DNA from: a virus
Strand: one strand, 5' to 3'
Length of the DNA: 51,705 nucleotides
Virus record (IMG/VR): IMGVR_UViG_3300036781_000186
Location: 1-51,705 of that record
Shown here: positions 1 through 8,867 of the stretch, one piece after another
Layout of the letters: every line of letters begins with the position of its first letter
Position numbering within the stretch: position 1 is the first letter of the stretch
Made by a program: the position numbers and the translations under genes
Notes under the pieces: generated by a model
Databases searched by the model: none
Told to the model about the DNA's origin: nothing
What the model saw: only the letters and a program-made list of their open reading frames with translations

Positions 1-2
1 TT

Positions 3-467
3 GTATCCTGTGCATTGAAGCGTCCCTATTACAAATCATTACCTGTGATAGCAACGGATTCAACATCGGAAGAAGCATTTAATCGTGCCAACTTCCTATT
101 GAAAGAAGTTAAGTTATTAGAAGCCCTCGTGGAAATCCCCATACCCGACATTAAAAATCAAACAATTAATGGGGGTTATCATAGGGAAGTCGTTGATGCC
201 CTAAAAGATAGCACGGATATGTTGGAGGTGGAATATCAAAACATTAATGATATTTTTCACATTACTGCTATTAAACGAAAGGATAATGAAGATTTCTATT
301 ATTTGGAAGAATCCCGACCTTTATCCGATAAACATAAATTCATTGAAAGTAAGAACGGTTATGATATATACGCATGGGATACTATTGGCCCTCTTTGTGG
401 CTCATCAGGTTTGCTCGTGGTGAAAGATGGAATGATTATTAAACAGAAAATGCTTTATATATCGTAA
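3..467 (+). CDS. Unknown protein, 5' end outside window
   Basis: The frame is open to the left edge, so the start lies outside the window; the first possible internal start is a TTG at 15. At least 155 residues are visible. I do not recognise the family. The C-terminal half alternates beta-strand-like segments and ends with a hydrophobic stretch and a basic tail. No sigma70-type early promoter is near it, unlike the genes from about 2 kb onward, so it probably belongs to a different expression class. Confidence 0.7.
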   Translation, partial: VSCALKRPYYKSLPVIATDSTSEEAFNRANFLLKEVKLLEALVEIPIPDIKNQTINGGYHREVVDALKDSTDMLEVEYQNINDIFHITAIKRKDNEDFYYLEESRPLSDKHKFIESKNGYDIYAWDTIGPLCGSSGLLVVKDGMIIKQKMLYIS

Positions 468-522
468 GTCTTCCCTTAATCAAATCAGTCTATACGAAAT
501 CTAATTGCGTATATATTCAATT

Positions 523-714
523 ATGAAAAACATTTATAATAGTTATGACCTCATCATCAAGATACATACGCATTATGACGGTATGATTTATGGCGGTATC
601 CATAATAAAAAAGGAGAATACATAACGTCAACGGCTCATCACATAACGAAAGAGGATATGATAATGGAAGCCGAAAAAATCGTGGGTAATCTTTGTAATA
701 ATAAAAATACATAA
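523..714 (+). CDS. Small unknown protein
   Basis: 63 residues starting at the ATG in frame after a TATATATTCAATT motif; an upstream TTG could add six residues but the ATG is the better start. The middle contains a His-rich run (IHTHYDG) and AHH. No family is recognised. The motif upstream is shared with positions near 1107, 1331, 1352 and 50806 and may be a non-early promoter element. Confidence 0.55.
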   Translation: MKNIYNSYDLIIKIHTHYDGMIYGGIHNKKGEYITSTAHHITKEDMIMEAEKIVGNLCNNKNT

Positions 715-724
715 GGAATATAAT

Positions 725-904
725 ATGAATGATATAACGGATACGGATAGACTTAATTGGATTATAAAAAATAAAGCCGATATAGACTACGATGTTAACT
801 GGGTCATCTATACACAACAGAATCCTTTGGGCAATGGTGATGGCTGTTCACGAGACTTACGCAAGGCCATTGATAAAGCCATAATGAAGGTAAAGACGCC
901 ATGA
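725..904 (+). CDS. Small unknown protein
   Basis: 59 codons starting with MNDITDTDRLNW. It begins after an AT-rich gap (GGAATATAATATG) and its TGA overlaps the next ATG (ATGA), so it is translationally coupled to the zinc-ribbon gene. Acidic N-terminus and basic C-terminus (RKAIDKAIMKVK). No family recognised. Confidence 0.6.
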   Translation: MNDITDTDRLNWIIKNKADIDYDVNWVIYTQQNPLGNGDGCSRDLRKAIDKAIMKVKTP

Positions 905-1032
905 CTAAGATAAAGAAAATAAGAAGGGTCTGTCGAGATTGCCATAGTGTCTGTTATATTGTATGGATGAATGATGTGCGTCAAAAATCCACGGAGTATT
1001 GTTGGAACTGTTTTAATCCCTTGAAGAGTTAA
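901..1032 (+). CDS. Mini zinc-ribbon protein
   Basis: 43 residues. Two CxxC pairs (CRDC near residue 11 and CWNC near residue 34) separated by about 20 residues form a plausible treble-clef or ribbon zinc site. The N-terminus is strongly basic (KIKKIRR), so nucleic-acid contact is possible. The start overlaps the stop of the preceding gene by ATGA. Confidence 0.6.
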   Translation: MTKIKKIRRVCRDCHSVCYIVWMNDVRQKSTEYCWNCFNPLKS

Positions 1033-1996
1033 GGGCATTAGACACATTCCCCATGGCTAGAGAGGGTTAAAATGACGACCCCCCACCCCTCCCCTCGATA
1101 TATAATAAGACTATATACACAATTATAATCATGACTACTATATGATGTGGTGTCCCTCAAAGCATCATTATAGCAGGTAGGGTAAGGATGTAAAGGGTAG
1201 GGAGACAGTGTAGAGCATAAATAATAATATGTAATTCATGTATGGAATATTGAGAAGGAGTAGGACGTAGAGAAAGAAGTATATCCCTTCCTCGTTTCAC
1301 TCGGATAAAAATTTCACCAAAGAAATTTTATATATACACAATTATATTTTTTTATATATTCAATTACTATCTACACTATCGCTGTCGGCTCCATACACAT
1401 CATATCGACTATACTCATATACCTTATACACTTCATTACATTATACGGATTGTATGATATGAATCGTAACATTTAATTTTTATGAGTTATGCCGATTGTC
1501 TTATGCCATATGATTAGTATTACGAAAAAATATCATATAATCTATATAATGTAAATATGTAATTGAATATATTATTATTGACAGGGATTAACGTTAAAGT
1601 AAATTTTTTTAATTTTTAAGATAAGAAAAACTAATAGAAAAATGATAATCTGAATGCAGTATTACGAGGGAAAAGCCTATATATTGCTATTGTAGAGGGA
1701 CATTAGAGGAACAAAGGGGAATACCACATTTTTTTCTAAAGTGTTAATAATCAACATAATATGCAATTCATTTTATCCTTGACATTATATATAAAAAGTA
1801 ATATAATAAAAGGTAGAAGTATTATAAAAATCGAATTAGGGGTGGCGGAACTCCCTTCTGGTTTGGGTCACCTCACACGCATAACATACCACAATAATAT
1901 AAAAAGTCAAGGGCTATTATCCTATATGTCTTAGGTTTTTTACCGCTAGTATTTCGCCTCCATTGTATTTTCCCTTGGATTTGATACACTTACATA
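1033..1996. other. Long gene-free AT-rich region
   Basis: I see no credible gene in about 960 bases. It contains a C-tract (CCCCCCACCCCTCCCCTC near 1080, G-quadruplex-capable on the minus strand), G-rich GGTAGGGTAAGG and GGGTAGGGAG runs near 1175-1205, at least three TATATA(C/T)(A/T)CAATTA motifs (about 1107, 1331, 1352) and long A/T runs. At its right end a plus-strand promoter (TTGACA near 1789, 17 nt, TATAAT) faces a minus-strand promoter (TTGACT at 1910-1905). It could be a replication or transcription boundary; that is inference. Confidence 0.5.
1822..1878 (-). ncRNA. Tiny leftward RNA, copy 1
   Basis: A minus-strand promoter (TTGACT 1910-1905, 16-nt spacer, TATGTT 1888-1883) would start an RNA near 1876. 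It contains the hairpin AGGG-AGTTCCGCCAC-CCCT followed closely by ATTTTT, which could terminate it after about 50 nt. The same block (GGGAGTTCCGC, then ACCCCTAATT) recurs in the leftward RNA at 14.7 kb. Function unknown. Confidence 0.4.
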
Positions 1997-2200
1997 ATGA
2001 ATAAAGAACTTAATAATTACTTACATTACTTCGACAAGGCCGTAATTGCTTATCGCTTGGCCCATCGTTATAGGTCGCGTGGCTCTAAACGTCGCATGAA
2101 GCACTGGTATAATGAATATCTTAGGAAAGGTAATAAAGGTTGTCGCTTATGTAGAAACTTTTCCCTTGAACATAGAACATCATTGACCCTATTCCTATAA
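1997..2200 (+). CDS. Small basic protein
   Basis: 67 residues, strongly basic (RYRSRGSKRRMKHWYNEYLRK), with one CxxC (CRLC) near residue 50. It probably binds nucleic acid, but the family is not recognised. No clear promoter precedes it. The -35 box TTGACC of the next gene lies inside its last codons. Confidence 0.55.
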   Translation: MNKELNNYLHYFDKAVIAYRLAHRYRSRGSKRRMKHWYNEYLRKGNKGCRLCRNFSLEHRTSLTLFL

Positions 2201-2221
2201 TAAAAATATAATAACTAATAT

Positions 2222-2506
2222 ATGAAAAAACTATCATTCGTCGGACATTTCGATATTGACTTTGAAAAGGAACGTCAGACTATCATGGAAACGCTTAATG
2301 GAGAACAGCGTGATAGACAGATGGAGCTTATTGACCTATTTGAGCATGGTAAGCTAGAAGAATGGATAACGGCCTACAATGAGCTTCCCTACTGCATTAA
2401 AGAGGGATGTTCCGAGCAAGAATTCGTCGGGGTTGAATTTATCCGTGTTATCAGTAATTTAAACCACCCGTCTTTTAAATTGGATAAATATGAAATTGTT
2501 TCTTGA
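2222..2506 (+). CDS. Unknown acidic protein
   Basis: 94 residues, mostly helical and acidic. Promoter TTGACC (inside the previous gene), 17-nt spacer, TATAAT, then 9 nt to the ATG: an essentially leaderless mRNA. The stop TGA lies inside the TTGACA box (2503-2508) of the next promoter. Confidence 0.7.
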   Translation: MKKLSFVGHFDIDFEKERQTIMETLNGEQRDRQMELIDLFEHGKLEEWITAYNELPYCIKEGCSEQEFVGVEFIRVISNLNHPSFKLDKYEIVS

Positions 2507-2531
2507 CATTTAAAACGTAATGGCATATTAT
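2503..2531 (+). promoter_or_regulatory. Early promoter overlapping upstream stop codon
   Basis: TTGACA 2503-2508, 17-nt spacer, TATTAT 2526-2531. The TGA of the upstream gene is part of the -35 box. The first in-frame ATG (2533) is only 1 nt after the -10, so the transcript should start at or after it; this moves the likely start of the next gene to 2548. Confidence 0.7.
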
Positions 2532-2547
2532 CATGGAAATTAAATAT

Positions 2548-2757
2548 ATGGCCACACCCGAACAATTAAATAAGATTGATGCCCTTCAAAAAGCGCAATT
2601 AAGTTATTTAAAAGAATCATTTGATGAATTTTTTAATGAAACCGCCGTTCAAATTCCTGAACACCTTTATCCTGCAATCACTGCAATGTTCATAAACGTA
2701 TATATTCGTGGTAAGAACGATAGACACGATATGGATTATTTAATAGCATCATTATAA
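2548..2757 (+). CDS. Unknown small helical protein
   Basis: 69 residues from MATPEQLNKID; an in-frame ATG at 2533 is less likely because it touches the -10 box. Predicted mostly helical with a hydrophobic middle (PAITAMFINVYI). Family not recognised. Confidence 0.65.
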   Translation: MATPEQLNKIDALQKAQLSYLKESFDEFFNETAVQIPEHLYPAITAMFINVYIRGKNDRHDMDYLIASL

Positions 2758-2760
2758 TTT

Positions 2761-2874
2761 ATGAGCAATACCACTTTTACTTGCCTGTTACTGATTAATT
2801 CTCTGGCAATCGTCTGTTTAACAAAATACATTAAGAAAGTATTGATTGCTAAAGGATATATAAAAAACCCTTGA
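2761..2874 (+). CDS. Single-helix membrane peptide
   Basis: 37 residues with one hydrophobic segment (residues 6-20) followed by a basic tail. It follows the previous stop by 3 nt and has no own promoter. Its TGA lies inside the TTGACA box of the next gene. Likely an inner-membrane peptide; role unknown. Confidence 0.55.
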   Translation: MSNTTFTCLLLINSLAIVCLTKYIKKVLIAKGYIKNP

Positions 2875-2905
2875 CATAATAGATATTTCTGATAATATAC
2901 ATTTA

Positions 2906-3193
2906 ATGAATACGAATACTGTAATGGTTACGAATGACCACCATAATATCTGGACACTGACGAAACATGTCGCGGGTAGCATCAATAAAGCAGCGGCAAA
3001 GGTTGATGTGAAGATTTATGGGCATACCGTAACGCAAACACAAGCTATTTTACCGCCATCCAAACCCCACGCAATGTTGGGTATCAGTGATGTATTTATT
3101 GGAATTTTCGCACTTATCATGTTTGGCGTGATGATATTTGGATGGATGAACCGTTTTGATAATGCCGTTGATAGAGTCTTTCCTAAAAAATAA
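2906..3193 (+). CDS. Membrane-anchored unknown protein
   Basis: 95 residues. The N-terminal 58 residues are soluble-looking; one transmembrane segment lies at about 60-80 (VFIGIFALIMFGVMIFGW) and is followed by a short basic end. Promoter TTGACA, 16-nt spacer, TAATAT, 7 nt to ATG (near-leaderless). Confidence 0.7.
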   Translation: MNTNTVMVTNDHHNIWTLTKHVAGSINKAAAKVDVKIYGHTVTQTQAILPPSKPHAMLGISDVFIGIFALIMFGVMIFGWMNRFDNAVDRVFPKK

Positions 3194-3194
3194 T

Positions 3195-3473
3195 ATGAAT
3201 ACCAAAATTTTTCCCATAACTGTGGAAGTGACCGCTCTTGTTTGCACTAATGAAAATTTCACGGAAAATACTCATGCCGTTGAAATTGTTGCACAGATGA
3301 TTCAAGATGCTAAAATGCGTTGTATAACGATGAAAATGAGCGAGGGTCTTAATCAACTCGAAGAAACTGACAGACAAAATTTTCGTGCATATATGGATGC
3401 CAAAGTAAAAGCGTATGAATCCATGGAAGCAACATTAATTAAAAATCAAATTCCCCTTGACAAACTCATTTAA
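3195..3473 (+). CDS. Unknown protein
   Basis: 92 residues from MNTKIFPITVEV, 1 nt after the previous stop (TAATATG). An upstream ATG in the same frame (3156) lies inside the previous gene and is not used here. The N-terminus looks like two beta strands and the rest is helical. Its last codons carry the TTGACA box of the next promoter. Confidence 0.65.
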   Translation: MNTKIFPITVEVTALVCTNENFTENTHAVEIVAQMIQDAKMRCITMKMSEGLNQLEETDRQNFRAYMDAKVKAYESMEATLIKNQIPLDKLI

Positions 3474-3494
3474 ATAGAATATTGTATTAACACT

Positions 3495-3689
3495 ATGAAA
3501 TATAAAATACCTTGCACTTGGACAGTATGCGGTGATTTGGAGATTGAGGCGGACAATTTGGAAGCTGCCATTCTCGAAGCCGAAGATGCTCCATTGCCTG
3601 TTACCTCGGAATTTATTGATGGTTCCTTTGAAGTGAACCATGATATGATTGATTTTTATAAAGAAACTGGAATGCTCGAAAAACAATAA
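3495..3689 (+). CDS. Small phage protein resembling DpnD/PcfM-like peptides
   Basis: 64 residues. The pattern (short beta strands, then an EADNLEAAILEAEDAPLP helix, then GSFEVNHD) resembles a common small phage/plasmid fold; the assignment is by pattern only. Promoter TTGACA inside the previous gene, 17 nt, TATTGT, 9 nt to ATG. Confidence 0.65.
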   Translation: MKYKIPCTWTVCGDLEIEADNLEAAILEAEDAPLPVTSEFIDGSFEVNHDMIDFYKETGMLEKQ

Positions 3690-3693
3690 TAAT

Positions 3694-3990
3694 ATGACTA
3701 TCCTTGAAAAAGTTGAAAAGATGTTAAAATTCGCCACGGTTCTCGAAGTTGATGGGTATCTCCTTCATAATTGGGAATATACGCAACGCGAAGATTTGGA
3801 TGATAAAGATAATGATACGGCATTATCACTTGGCTATACGGATGAAATCGGTCAAATTTTTAGTTTTGAATTCTCTGGTACGATGATTCAAGATGCTAAT
3901 GTTGATGGAAATATTATTATTCTCCATGACAATGAAGGTGATATGGTGGAAATTGGATGTTTTACTTTAACGCGTTACATCGCTGAATAA
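3694..3990 (+). CDS. Unknown protein
   Basis: 98 residues from MTILEKVEKM. The frame also has an ATG at 3649 inside the previous gene, rejected because the TAATAATATG junction at 3694 is the usual start context here. Acidic, beta-rich C-terminal half. It probably forms one transcript with the genes on either side. Confidence 0.65.
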   Translation: MTILEKVEKMLKFATVLEVDGYLLHNWEYTQREDLDDKDNDTALSLGYTDEIGQIFSFEFSGTMIQDANVDGNIIILHDNEGDMVEIGCFTLTRYIAE

Positions 3991-3993
3991 ATT

Positions 3994-4191
3994 ATGAATA
4001 AAAATACGAAACCCCTTGTTGGTAAAACAATTAAGTCTATTAATACCAAATCCATTAATTGTTGGATAGTCACTTTCACGGATGGCACCAAAACTTGCCT
4101 TTGGGCGGAAATTGACGGCCCCGTTGGATTGCCACAAATTTGGTTGGGTGAATATAGCGGAGAAGACAAATTGCCCAAATATAAACATTGA
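3994..4191 (+). CDS. Small unknown beta-rich protein
   Basis: 65 residues; starts 3 nt after the previous stop. Likely a small beta barrel (GKTIKSINTKSINCWIVTF, then DGTKTCLWAEIDG). The last codons read into the TTGACA box at 4188. Confidence 0.65.
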   Translation: MNKNTKPLVGKTIKSINTKSINCWIVTFTDGTKTCLWAEIDGPVGLPQIWLGEYSGEDKLPKYKH

Positions 4192-4215
4192 CATTTTATA
4201 TTATAGTGTTAATAT
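4188..4215 (+). promoter_or_regulatory. Early promoter with a purine-rich leader
   Basis: TTGACA 4188-4193, 16-nt spacer, TAATAT 4210-4215. Unlike most promoters here it leaves a leader of about 25-30 nt, almost free of T, before the ATG at 4246. Confidence 0.75.
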
Positions 4216-4245
4216 AGTAAACAACGAAAAAGAAAGAAACAAAAA

Positions 4246-4674
4246 ATGAAAACGAAAAACAAAAAAGATACGAAACGTAATTATACGAAACGCGGCACTA
4301 CTGTTGTGGGTGTTCGCACTGTCCTGATGAATGGCGTCCCTGTCGGTCGTGGTAAGCCGTCCAAGGATCATAAAGGTGACAGACATGTGGTTTATGTCCC
4401 TCGTGGTGAAACCTACGATGCGGCGAAGCATGGCACAGGTGTTCGCTTCAATAAGGCATTTCACGGCGTTACCAAGCGTCTGGCCGTGGTTAATACCGTG
4501 ATGAAATACACTCACGAAACTCCTGAGACCAAGGCACCCGAAACTCCCGTTGCTGCGGCTCTGGAGGCACCAACACCGACCATCGCTCACGAAGCTCATG
4601 TTTTGGCCGACCACGCTCATAACCTTGCCAATGAAGCCCTTGCCCTTGCCGATGCCGTTGGTGGTGTGGCTTAA
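4246..4674 (+). CDS. Basic protein with Ala/His-rich helical tail
   Basis: 142 residues. The N-terminus is very basic (KTKNKKDTKRNYTKR); the middle is compact (VVGVRTVLMNGVPVGRGKPS); the last 45 residues are Ala/His/Glu-rich with heptad-like repeats (AHEAHVLADHAHNLANEA), likely a coiled helix. The purine-rich leader and strong promoter suggest high expression. Possibly a DNA- or RNA-binding protein; family not recognised. The CAT tRNA follows 40 nt downstream without its own promoter. Confidence 0.75.
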   Translation: MKTKNKKDTKRNYTKRGTTVVGVRTVLMNGVPVGRGKPSKDHKGDRHVVYVPRGETYDAAKHGTGVRFNKAFHGVTKRLAVVNTVMKYTHETPETKAPETPVAAALEAPTPTIAHEAHVLADHAHNLANEALALADAVGGVA

Positions 4675-4714
4675 TGACATATAAGGTTTATGGTAATCCT
4701 AGAAAACCATATAT

Positions 4715-4791
4715 GGGCCTGTAGCTCAATCGGTTAGAGCAGCGCACTCATAATGCGTTGGTTATCGGTTCAAGTCCGGTCAGGCCCACCA
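4715..4791 (+). tRNA. tRNA with CAT anticodon (Met or Ile2)
   Basis: Canonical 77-nt cloverleaf: acceptor GGGCCTG/CAGGCCC, D arm GCTC/GAGC, anticodon stem GCGCA/TGCGT with loop CTCATAA, T arm with TTCAAGT, encoded CCA. The CAT anticodon means elongator Met or lysidine-modified Ile; the sequence alone does not decide. The normal 1-72 pair argues against an initiator. Confidence 0.95.
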
Positions 4792-4812
4792 ATTTTTAAT
4801 ATAAAATTCCCC

Positions 4813-4840
4813 TTGACTTTTTATATTTTTCTGCTAAGAT
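4813..4840 (+). promoter_or_regulatory. Promoter of rIIA
   Basis: TTGACT 4813-4818, 16-nt spacer, TAAGAT 4835-4840, leaving a leader of about 40 nt before the ATG at 4886. Confidence 0.75.
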
Positions 4841-4885
4841 TGTCCTCGTAATAGAAACACTATAACACATTTACTAAATAATAAT

Positions 4886-7093
4886 ATGATTACCGAAGCG
4901 TCACCGTATAGCACTACAATCTCCGAAGATTTTGAAATTGCCGAATTTGGCATTAAAGAGTCGAATATGAGCCACATTATTGATATTGTGGAAAACCGAC
5001 TGTATAGCAACAAACCCCTCGCTGTTATCCGTGAATATAGCACTAACGCCCTTGACGCTAACAGAATGGCAGGACGTTCTAATCTCCCCGTCAAAATTAC
5101 TCTCCCTTCCCGCTTTGACCAAACTTTCAAAGTCCGTGATTATGGTTCGGGTTTGACTCATAAGGAAATGGTTAATATCTTCATTAGCTATGGTGAATCC
5201 ACTAAGCGTGGTAGCAATGTTGGTGTTGGTCAAATGGGTATTGGTTCCAAGGCGGGATTGAGCTATGGCGGCAATTTCCTCGTGGTTAGCTATATGAATG
5301 GCACAAAGACCGTTTATAACTGCGTCAAAGATTCTCCCCGTAACAAGCTGATTACTCTCACGACTGATACGACTACGGAGCCTGATGGTCTTGAAATTGT
5401 TATCAGTGTCAAAAGTGAAGATACCAACTACTTTATTGACTATGCCAAAAACTTTTTCAAGTATTGGCCGAAAGGTAGCTTTGAAATCGAAGGCTTCACG
5501 GAAACTGATTATACCAATTTAGTTGACTTCGCCACGGTTCTTTCTGGAACGGGCTGGCGCATCACTAAAAGCACGGGTGATAGTTATTACAATCGTCGTA
5601 GCAATGGCAGCAAGGCTATCATGGGTTGTATCTCCTATCCTATTAATTGGGATAACGTCAAATGGGGTAAGTTTTTTGAGACTAATAACCGTGGTGGTCT
5701 GCATGGTAATTCTCACAATTTTATCACGGAATCCGAATTTATTTTCGACTTCAACATTGGCGATATTAAAATGTCTCCATCCCGTGAAAGTCTTGAATAC
5801 ATTGAAAAGACTAATGACGCTATCTTGGCCCGTGTCGAAGTAGTCTTGAATGAGATTGCCGTGGAATGCCAGAAACGCATGGACACCGCTACGTCTCTGT
5901 GGCAAGCAAAGAAAATGTATTATGAAATTTTCGATCAGCTTTCCTCGTCGCTGCATCGCTTGAAAGGTGTTATCAAACTCACCTACAAGGGTATTTCCAT
6001 CACGAATGAAATCATTGATGGTTTTGCAGGGACACAAGGCACGGTTTCTGTTCCTGCCGTTAGTTACCTCGGATTCAATGGCGGCGACCCGTATATGAAA
6101 ACTTATACGAAGCGCAATAGTATCTTCCGTTGCCAGCCTATCAATGTCTATAACTACAACAGTATCTCTTGTAAGACTAGTGCCATGATTCTGTTAGTTG
6201 ACCAGAAAAAAGCTGTCTATGTCCAAAAGGCATTGAAGTATCTGGAAGAAACTAAGAACTGCACGACCTTTTATGTATTCGAGTTTGCCGATGATGTTGA
6301 ACGCGATACTATCTTTACGAATGTCTTGCACAATGATGTTCCTTTCACTAAGTATTCTGATATTAGTGATGCCGTGAAAAAGACTATTCTTCGCAACTCG
6401 TCCAGTGGGGTTGTGTCAACTACTCCGCGTGATACTAACATGCGAAATATCCGTTTTCTTGACACGGTGAATAGTCGTAGTTACTATGGTTATGGTAGTC
6501 GTTCGGATTGGTCTGCAACGGACAAAGATATGAGCGAGGGTGGTGTCTATGTCGAAATGGAAAGTGGAACGCCTAAGAACGCCACGAATATCTATGACCG
6601 CATTAACTTCATTCGTGACCATATTGATAAGAACTTTAAGGTTCTGTATGGTATCAATCAAAAGGTGATGGAAGGAAAAGCCTTTGAATTGAACAAGTCG
6701 AAATGGACGGACTTTGATACTTATTACAAGGCCGAGATTGCCAAGTATTTGCAGGGTAATGCGGATTTGGAATTATATGCGGCATACAAGAGCCTTGCCG
6801 ACAGAGAAGTTAATGTATTCTCCGTTACGAGTTACTTTAGTGCGTGGTTGTCCAAGACATATAAGAAAGGTGACTTGGCAGAATTGGCTAAGTTCCATAA
6901 TGTGAAATTTGAACCGCTTATGGGTGTCTTGACGGAATACATCACGGTGACGGATGCCAATAAAGCCAAGGTGAAAGCCTTGTTTGATAGCTTGGAAACG
7001 GAGTATTCCTTAATTGGTATTTTGAATCAGGGTTTCCATAACCTCGATATTGACAATAAAGAAAAGATTAAGAAATACCTTGACAAAGTGTGA
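4886..7093 (+). CDS. rIIA: RIIA-like GHKL ATPase-fold protein
   Basis: 735 residues, close to T4 rIIA in length. The N-terminal GHKL fold is clear: N box REYSTNALDA (residues 49-58), G1 box DYGSG (85-89), G2 box GVGQMGIGSKAG (113-124). In T4 the rII proteins are membrane-associated and block exclusion by the lambda Rex system and modulate lysis inhibition; this role is inferred for a distant homologue. rIIB follows 58 nt downstream, most likely on the same transcript. Confidence 0.93.
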   Translation: MITEASPYSTTISEDFEIAEFGIKESNMSHIIDIVENRLYSNKPLAVIREYSTNALDANRMAGRSNLPVKITLPSRFDQTFKVRDYGSGLTHKEMVNIFISYGESTKRGSNVGVGQMGIGSKAGLSYGGNFLVVSYMNGTKTVYNCVKDSPRNKLITLTTDTTTEPDGLEIVISVKSEDTNYFIDYAKNFFKYWPKGSFEIEGFTETDYTNLVDFATVLSGTGWRITKSTGDSYYNRRSNGSKAIMGCISYPINWDNVKWGKFFETNNRGGLHGNSHNFITESEFIFDFNIGDIKMSPSRESLEYIEKTNDAILARVEVVLNEIAVECQKRMDTATSLWQAKKMYYEIFDQLSSSLHRLKGVIKLTYKGISITNEIIDGFAGTQGTVSVPAVSYLGFNGGDPYMKTYTKRNSIFRCQPINVYNYNSISCKTSAMILLVDQKKAVYVQKALKYLEETKNCTTFYVFEFADDVERDTIFTNVLHNDVPFTKYSDISDAVKKTILRNSSSGVVSTTPRDTNMRNIRFLDTVNSRSYYGYGSRSDWSATDKDMSEGGVYVEMESGTPKNATNIYDRINFIRDHIDKNFKVLYGINQKVMEGKAFELNKSKWTDFDTYYKAEIAKYLQGNADLELYAAYKSLADREVNVFSVTSYFSAWLSKTYKKGDLAELAKFHNVKFEPLMGVLTEYITVTDANKAKVKALFDSLETEYSLIGILNQGFHNLDIDNKEKIKKYLDKV

Positions 7094-7151
7094 GAAAATG
7101 ATAAACTGTGTGAGTAAATTGAATAATTGATTAAAACAAAAAAATAATAAT

Positions 7152-8270
7152 ATGACTACGAACATTAAGACCATCTATACTTGGAACAACGGAGTTCCTA
7201 CGAGCGTGACTGCCATTGTGAACGGCAAGCACTATACTGCGGATTCAACCCGCACTAATTGGGAGCAAATTCTCAAGGCGTTGAAGGACAATGACGCTAC
7301 GGCGTTTGTCAATGCCGTTGACGTTAAAACCGCATTTGCCAGCTACACCGAAGGTAAGGTTAGCATCGTCGGCAATGAAGTTCTCTATGCTGGCAATCGC
7401 CTTGACGGTGTAATTGTTGGTCGTATCTTCGACTTTTTGAAGGGTGGTTTTCCTGTTCGCCCCATCTTGAAGTTTATCAACAACCTCTACGCTAATCCCT
7501 CGAATCGTGCGATTAGCGAGCTTTATAAGTTCCTTGAACATAAGGCTTTGCCCATCACCGAAAATGGCACTTTCTTGGCCTATAAGGGATTGAATAGCGA
7601 TTTTTACAGTGTCACCGCTGGCACTATCAAAAAGCTCGTCCGTGGTGTTGTTCGTGAAGATGGTCGTATCTTCAATGGTGTTGGTCAAGTCGTTGAATGT
7701 CAGCGCAATGAAGTGGATGATAACAAGGACAACACTTGTAGTCATGGCCTCCACGCTGGTAGTATGGAGTATGCAACTACGTTCGGTTCTAAGACTGTGA
7801 TTGTCGAAATCAATCCTGCTGATGTTGTTAGCATCCCTAGCGATTGTAATGGTCAAAAGCTTCGCACCTACAAATACAAGGTGATTAGTGAATACGAGCG
7901 TCCTTTGGATGGTGTTTACTTCGATTGCCCTGAATTGACGGATGAGCCTGAAACGGACGGTTCTGCGCCGGAATATACGGAAATTGCCGAGTTTGATTAT
8001 ACTAAATTGGACGGTTCCAATGAAGTTTATACTATCGGTATTGTCGAGGAAGGTGATGATTATATCGAAGGATATGATTTGAACGATGACAAGCAATACA
8101 AGCGATTTGTGTTGAGCCGTGTGTATGACCTTGACCATTACACCATTGACGAATACGAGGATATGTTTGGCCCTCTGGATGCCGATGAAAAGGCTCAGGA
8201 GGATGCTCCGAAGGCCAAGGTGAGCCAGCCTTATATCAAGCGAGACGCTAATGGTCGCTTTACGAGTTAA
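7152..8270 (+). CDS. rIIB: RIIB-like protein with WYL-like C-terminal segment
   Basis: 372 residues. The central block (FLKGGFPVRPILKFINNLY, then LPITENGTFLAYKGL, HGLHAGSMEYA, VVSIPSDC) is the conserved RIIB core. The C-terminus (about 265-335) contains DDYIEGYDLNDDKQYKRFVL, which resembles a WYL-type small barrel and also matches the C-terminus of the gene at 8908. Partner of RIIA. A strong terminator follows. Confidence 0.93.
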   Translation: MTTNIKTIYTWNNGVPTSVTAIVNGKHYTADSTRTNWEQILKALKDNDATAFVNAVDVKTAFASYTEGKVSIVGNEVLYAGNRLDGVIVGRIFDFLKGGFPVRPILKFINNLYANPSNRAISELYKFLEHKALPITENGTFLAYKGLNSDFYSVTAGTIKKLVRGVVREDGRIFNGVGQVVECQRNEVDDNKDNTCSHGLHAGSMEYATTFGSKTVIVEINPADVVSIPSDCNGQKLRTYKYKVISEYERPLDGVYFDCPELTDEPETDGSAPEYTEIAEFDYTKLDGSNEVYTIGIVEEGDDYIEGYDLNDDKQYKRFVLSRVYDLDHYTIDEYEDMFGPLDADEKAQEDAPKAKVSQPYIKRDANGRFTS

Positions 8271-8327
8271 TCAATTTGCGGATTTGTAACCCGCATTCTC
8301 ACGCCAAGGATGGTGTGTTCATAGTGG

Positions 8328-8364
8328 AACGGACAGTGAAGAAATTCATTGTCCGTTTTTTCTT
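8328..8364 (+). terminator. Strong intrinsic terminator after rIIB
   Basis: A 13-bp stem (AACGGACAGTGAA / TTCATTGTCCGTT, one G-U pair) with a GAAA loop, followed by TTTTTC. A smaller GC hairpin (TGCGG / CCGCA) precedes it at about 8277-8295. Confidence 0.9.
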
Positions 8365-8406
8365 ATATGTCCTTGACTTATTATATTTTTGTGGTAATAT
8401 CTCATT

Positions 8407-8721
8407 ATGCTTAAATCAACGAAAGATGCTTATATAGAATTTTGGGAAAATGCCAATACTGCCGCAAAAGAATATGCACAATGCTGGAAGAATTTATTTA
8501 AATCTTTTGGATTCACGGTCTATCCATATACAACTGACCCCAATGATACAAGTTGGCAAAACCGATGCACTTTTCGCATGGATAGGGGTGGTATTGATTA
8601 TATCGTGGAATACGTCCCATGGAACTATAAAGGAGTTAAAATCTTTAGTGCGAATTGGACACAACTATCTAAGTGTATGAGTGAAACGGGCGCAATTAAG
8701 TTTATTAAAAGTATTCCATGA
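8407..8721 (+). CDS. Unknown protein
   Basis: 104 residues, rich in Trp, Tyr and Cys. Promoter TTGACT, 16 nt, TAATAT, 6 nt to ATG: leaderless. N-terminal helix, then beta strands. The stop overlaps the next start (ATGA). Confidence 0.7.
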   Translation: MLKSTKDAYIEFWENANTAAKEYAQCWKNLFKSFGFTVYPYTTDPNDTSWQNRCTFRMDRGGIDYIVEYVPWNYKGVKIFSANWTQLSKCMSETGAIKFIKSIP

Positions 8722-8867
8722 AGATTGTTATCCTTCTATTCATATCCTTGAATATCAGTGTCTATAGTATGTATCTGACGAAAAAAGCGAAGATGCTACG
8801 TATAGATGCAAATGATACATGTCAATATCGCAAAGAATTTTGTTTGAAATTGCAAAATATTCCTTGA
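8718..8867 (+). CDS. Small N-terminally membrane-anchored peptide
   Basis: 49 residues. The N-terminal MKIVILLFISLNISVYSM is a signal-anchor; the rest is basic with two Cys (CQYRKEFC). Coupled to the previous gene by ATGA. Its TGA sits inside the next TTGACT box. Confidence 0.6.
   Translation: MKIVILLFISLNISVYSMYLTKKAKMLRIDANDTCQYRKEFCLKLQNIP

Noticed and set aside
7245-8138. 297-codon ORF on the minus strand
   Set aside because: It is fully antisense to rIIB, whose protein motifs are clear; same for the minus-strand ORF at 5519-6037 inside rIIA.
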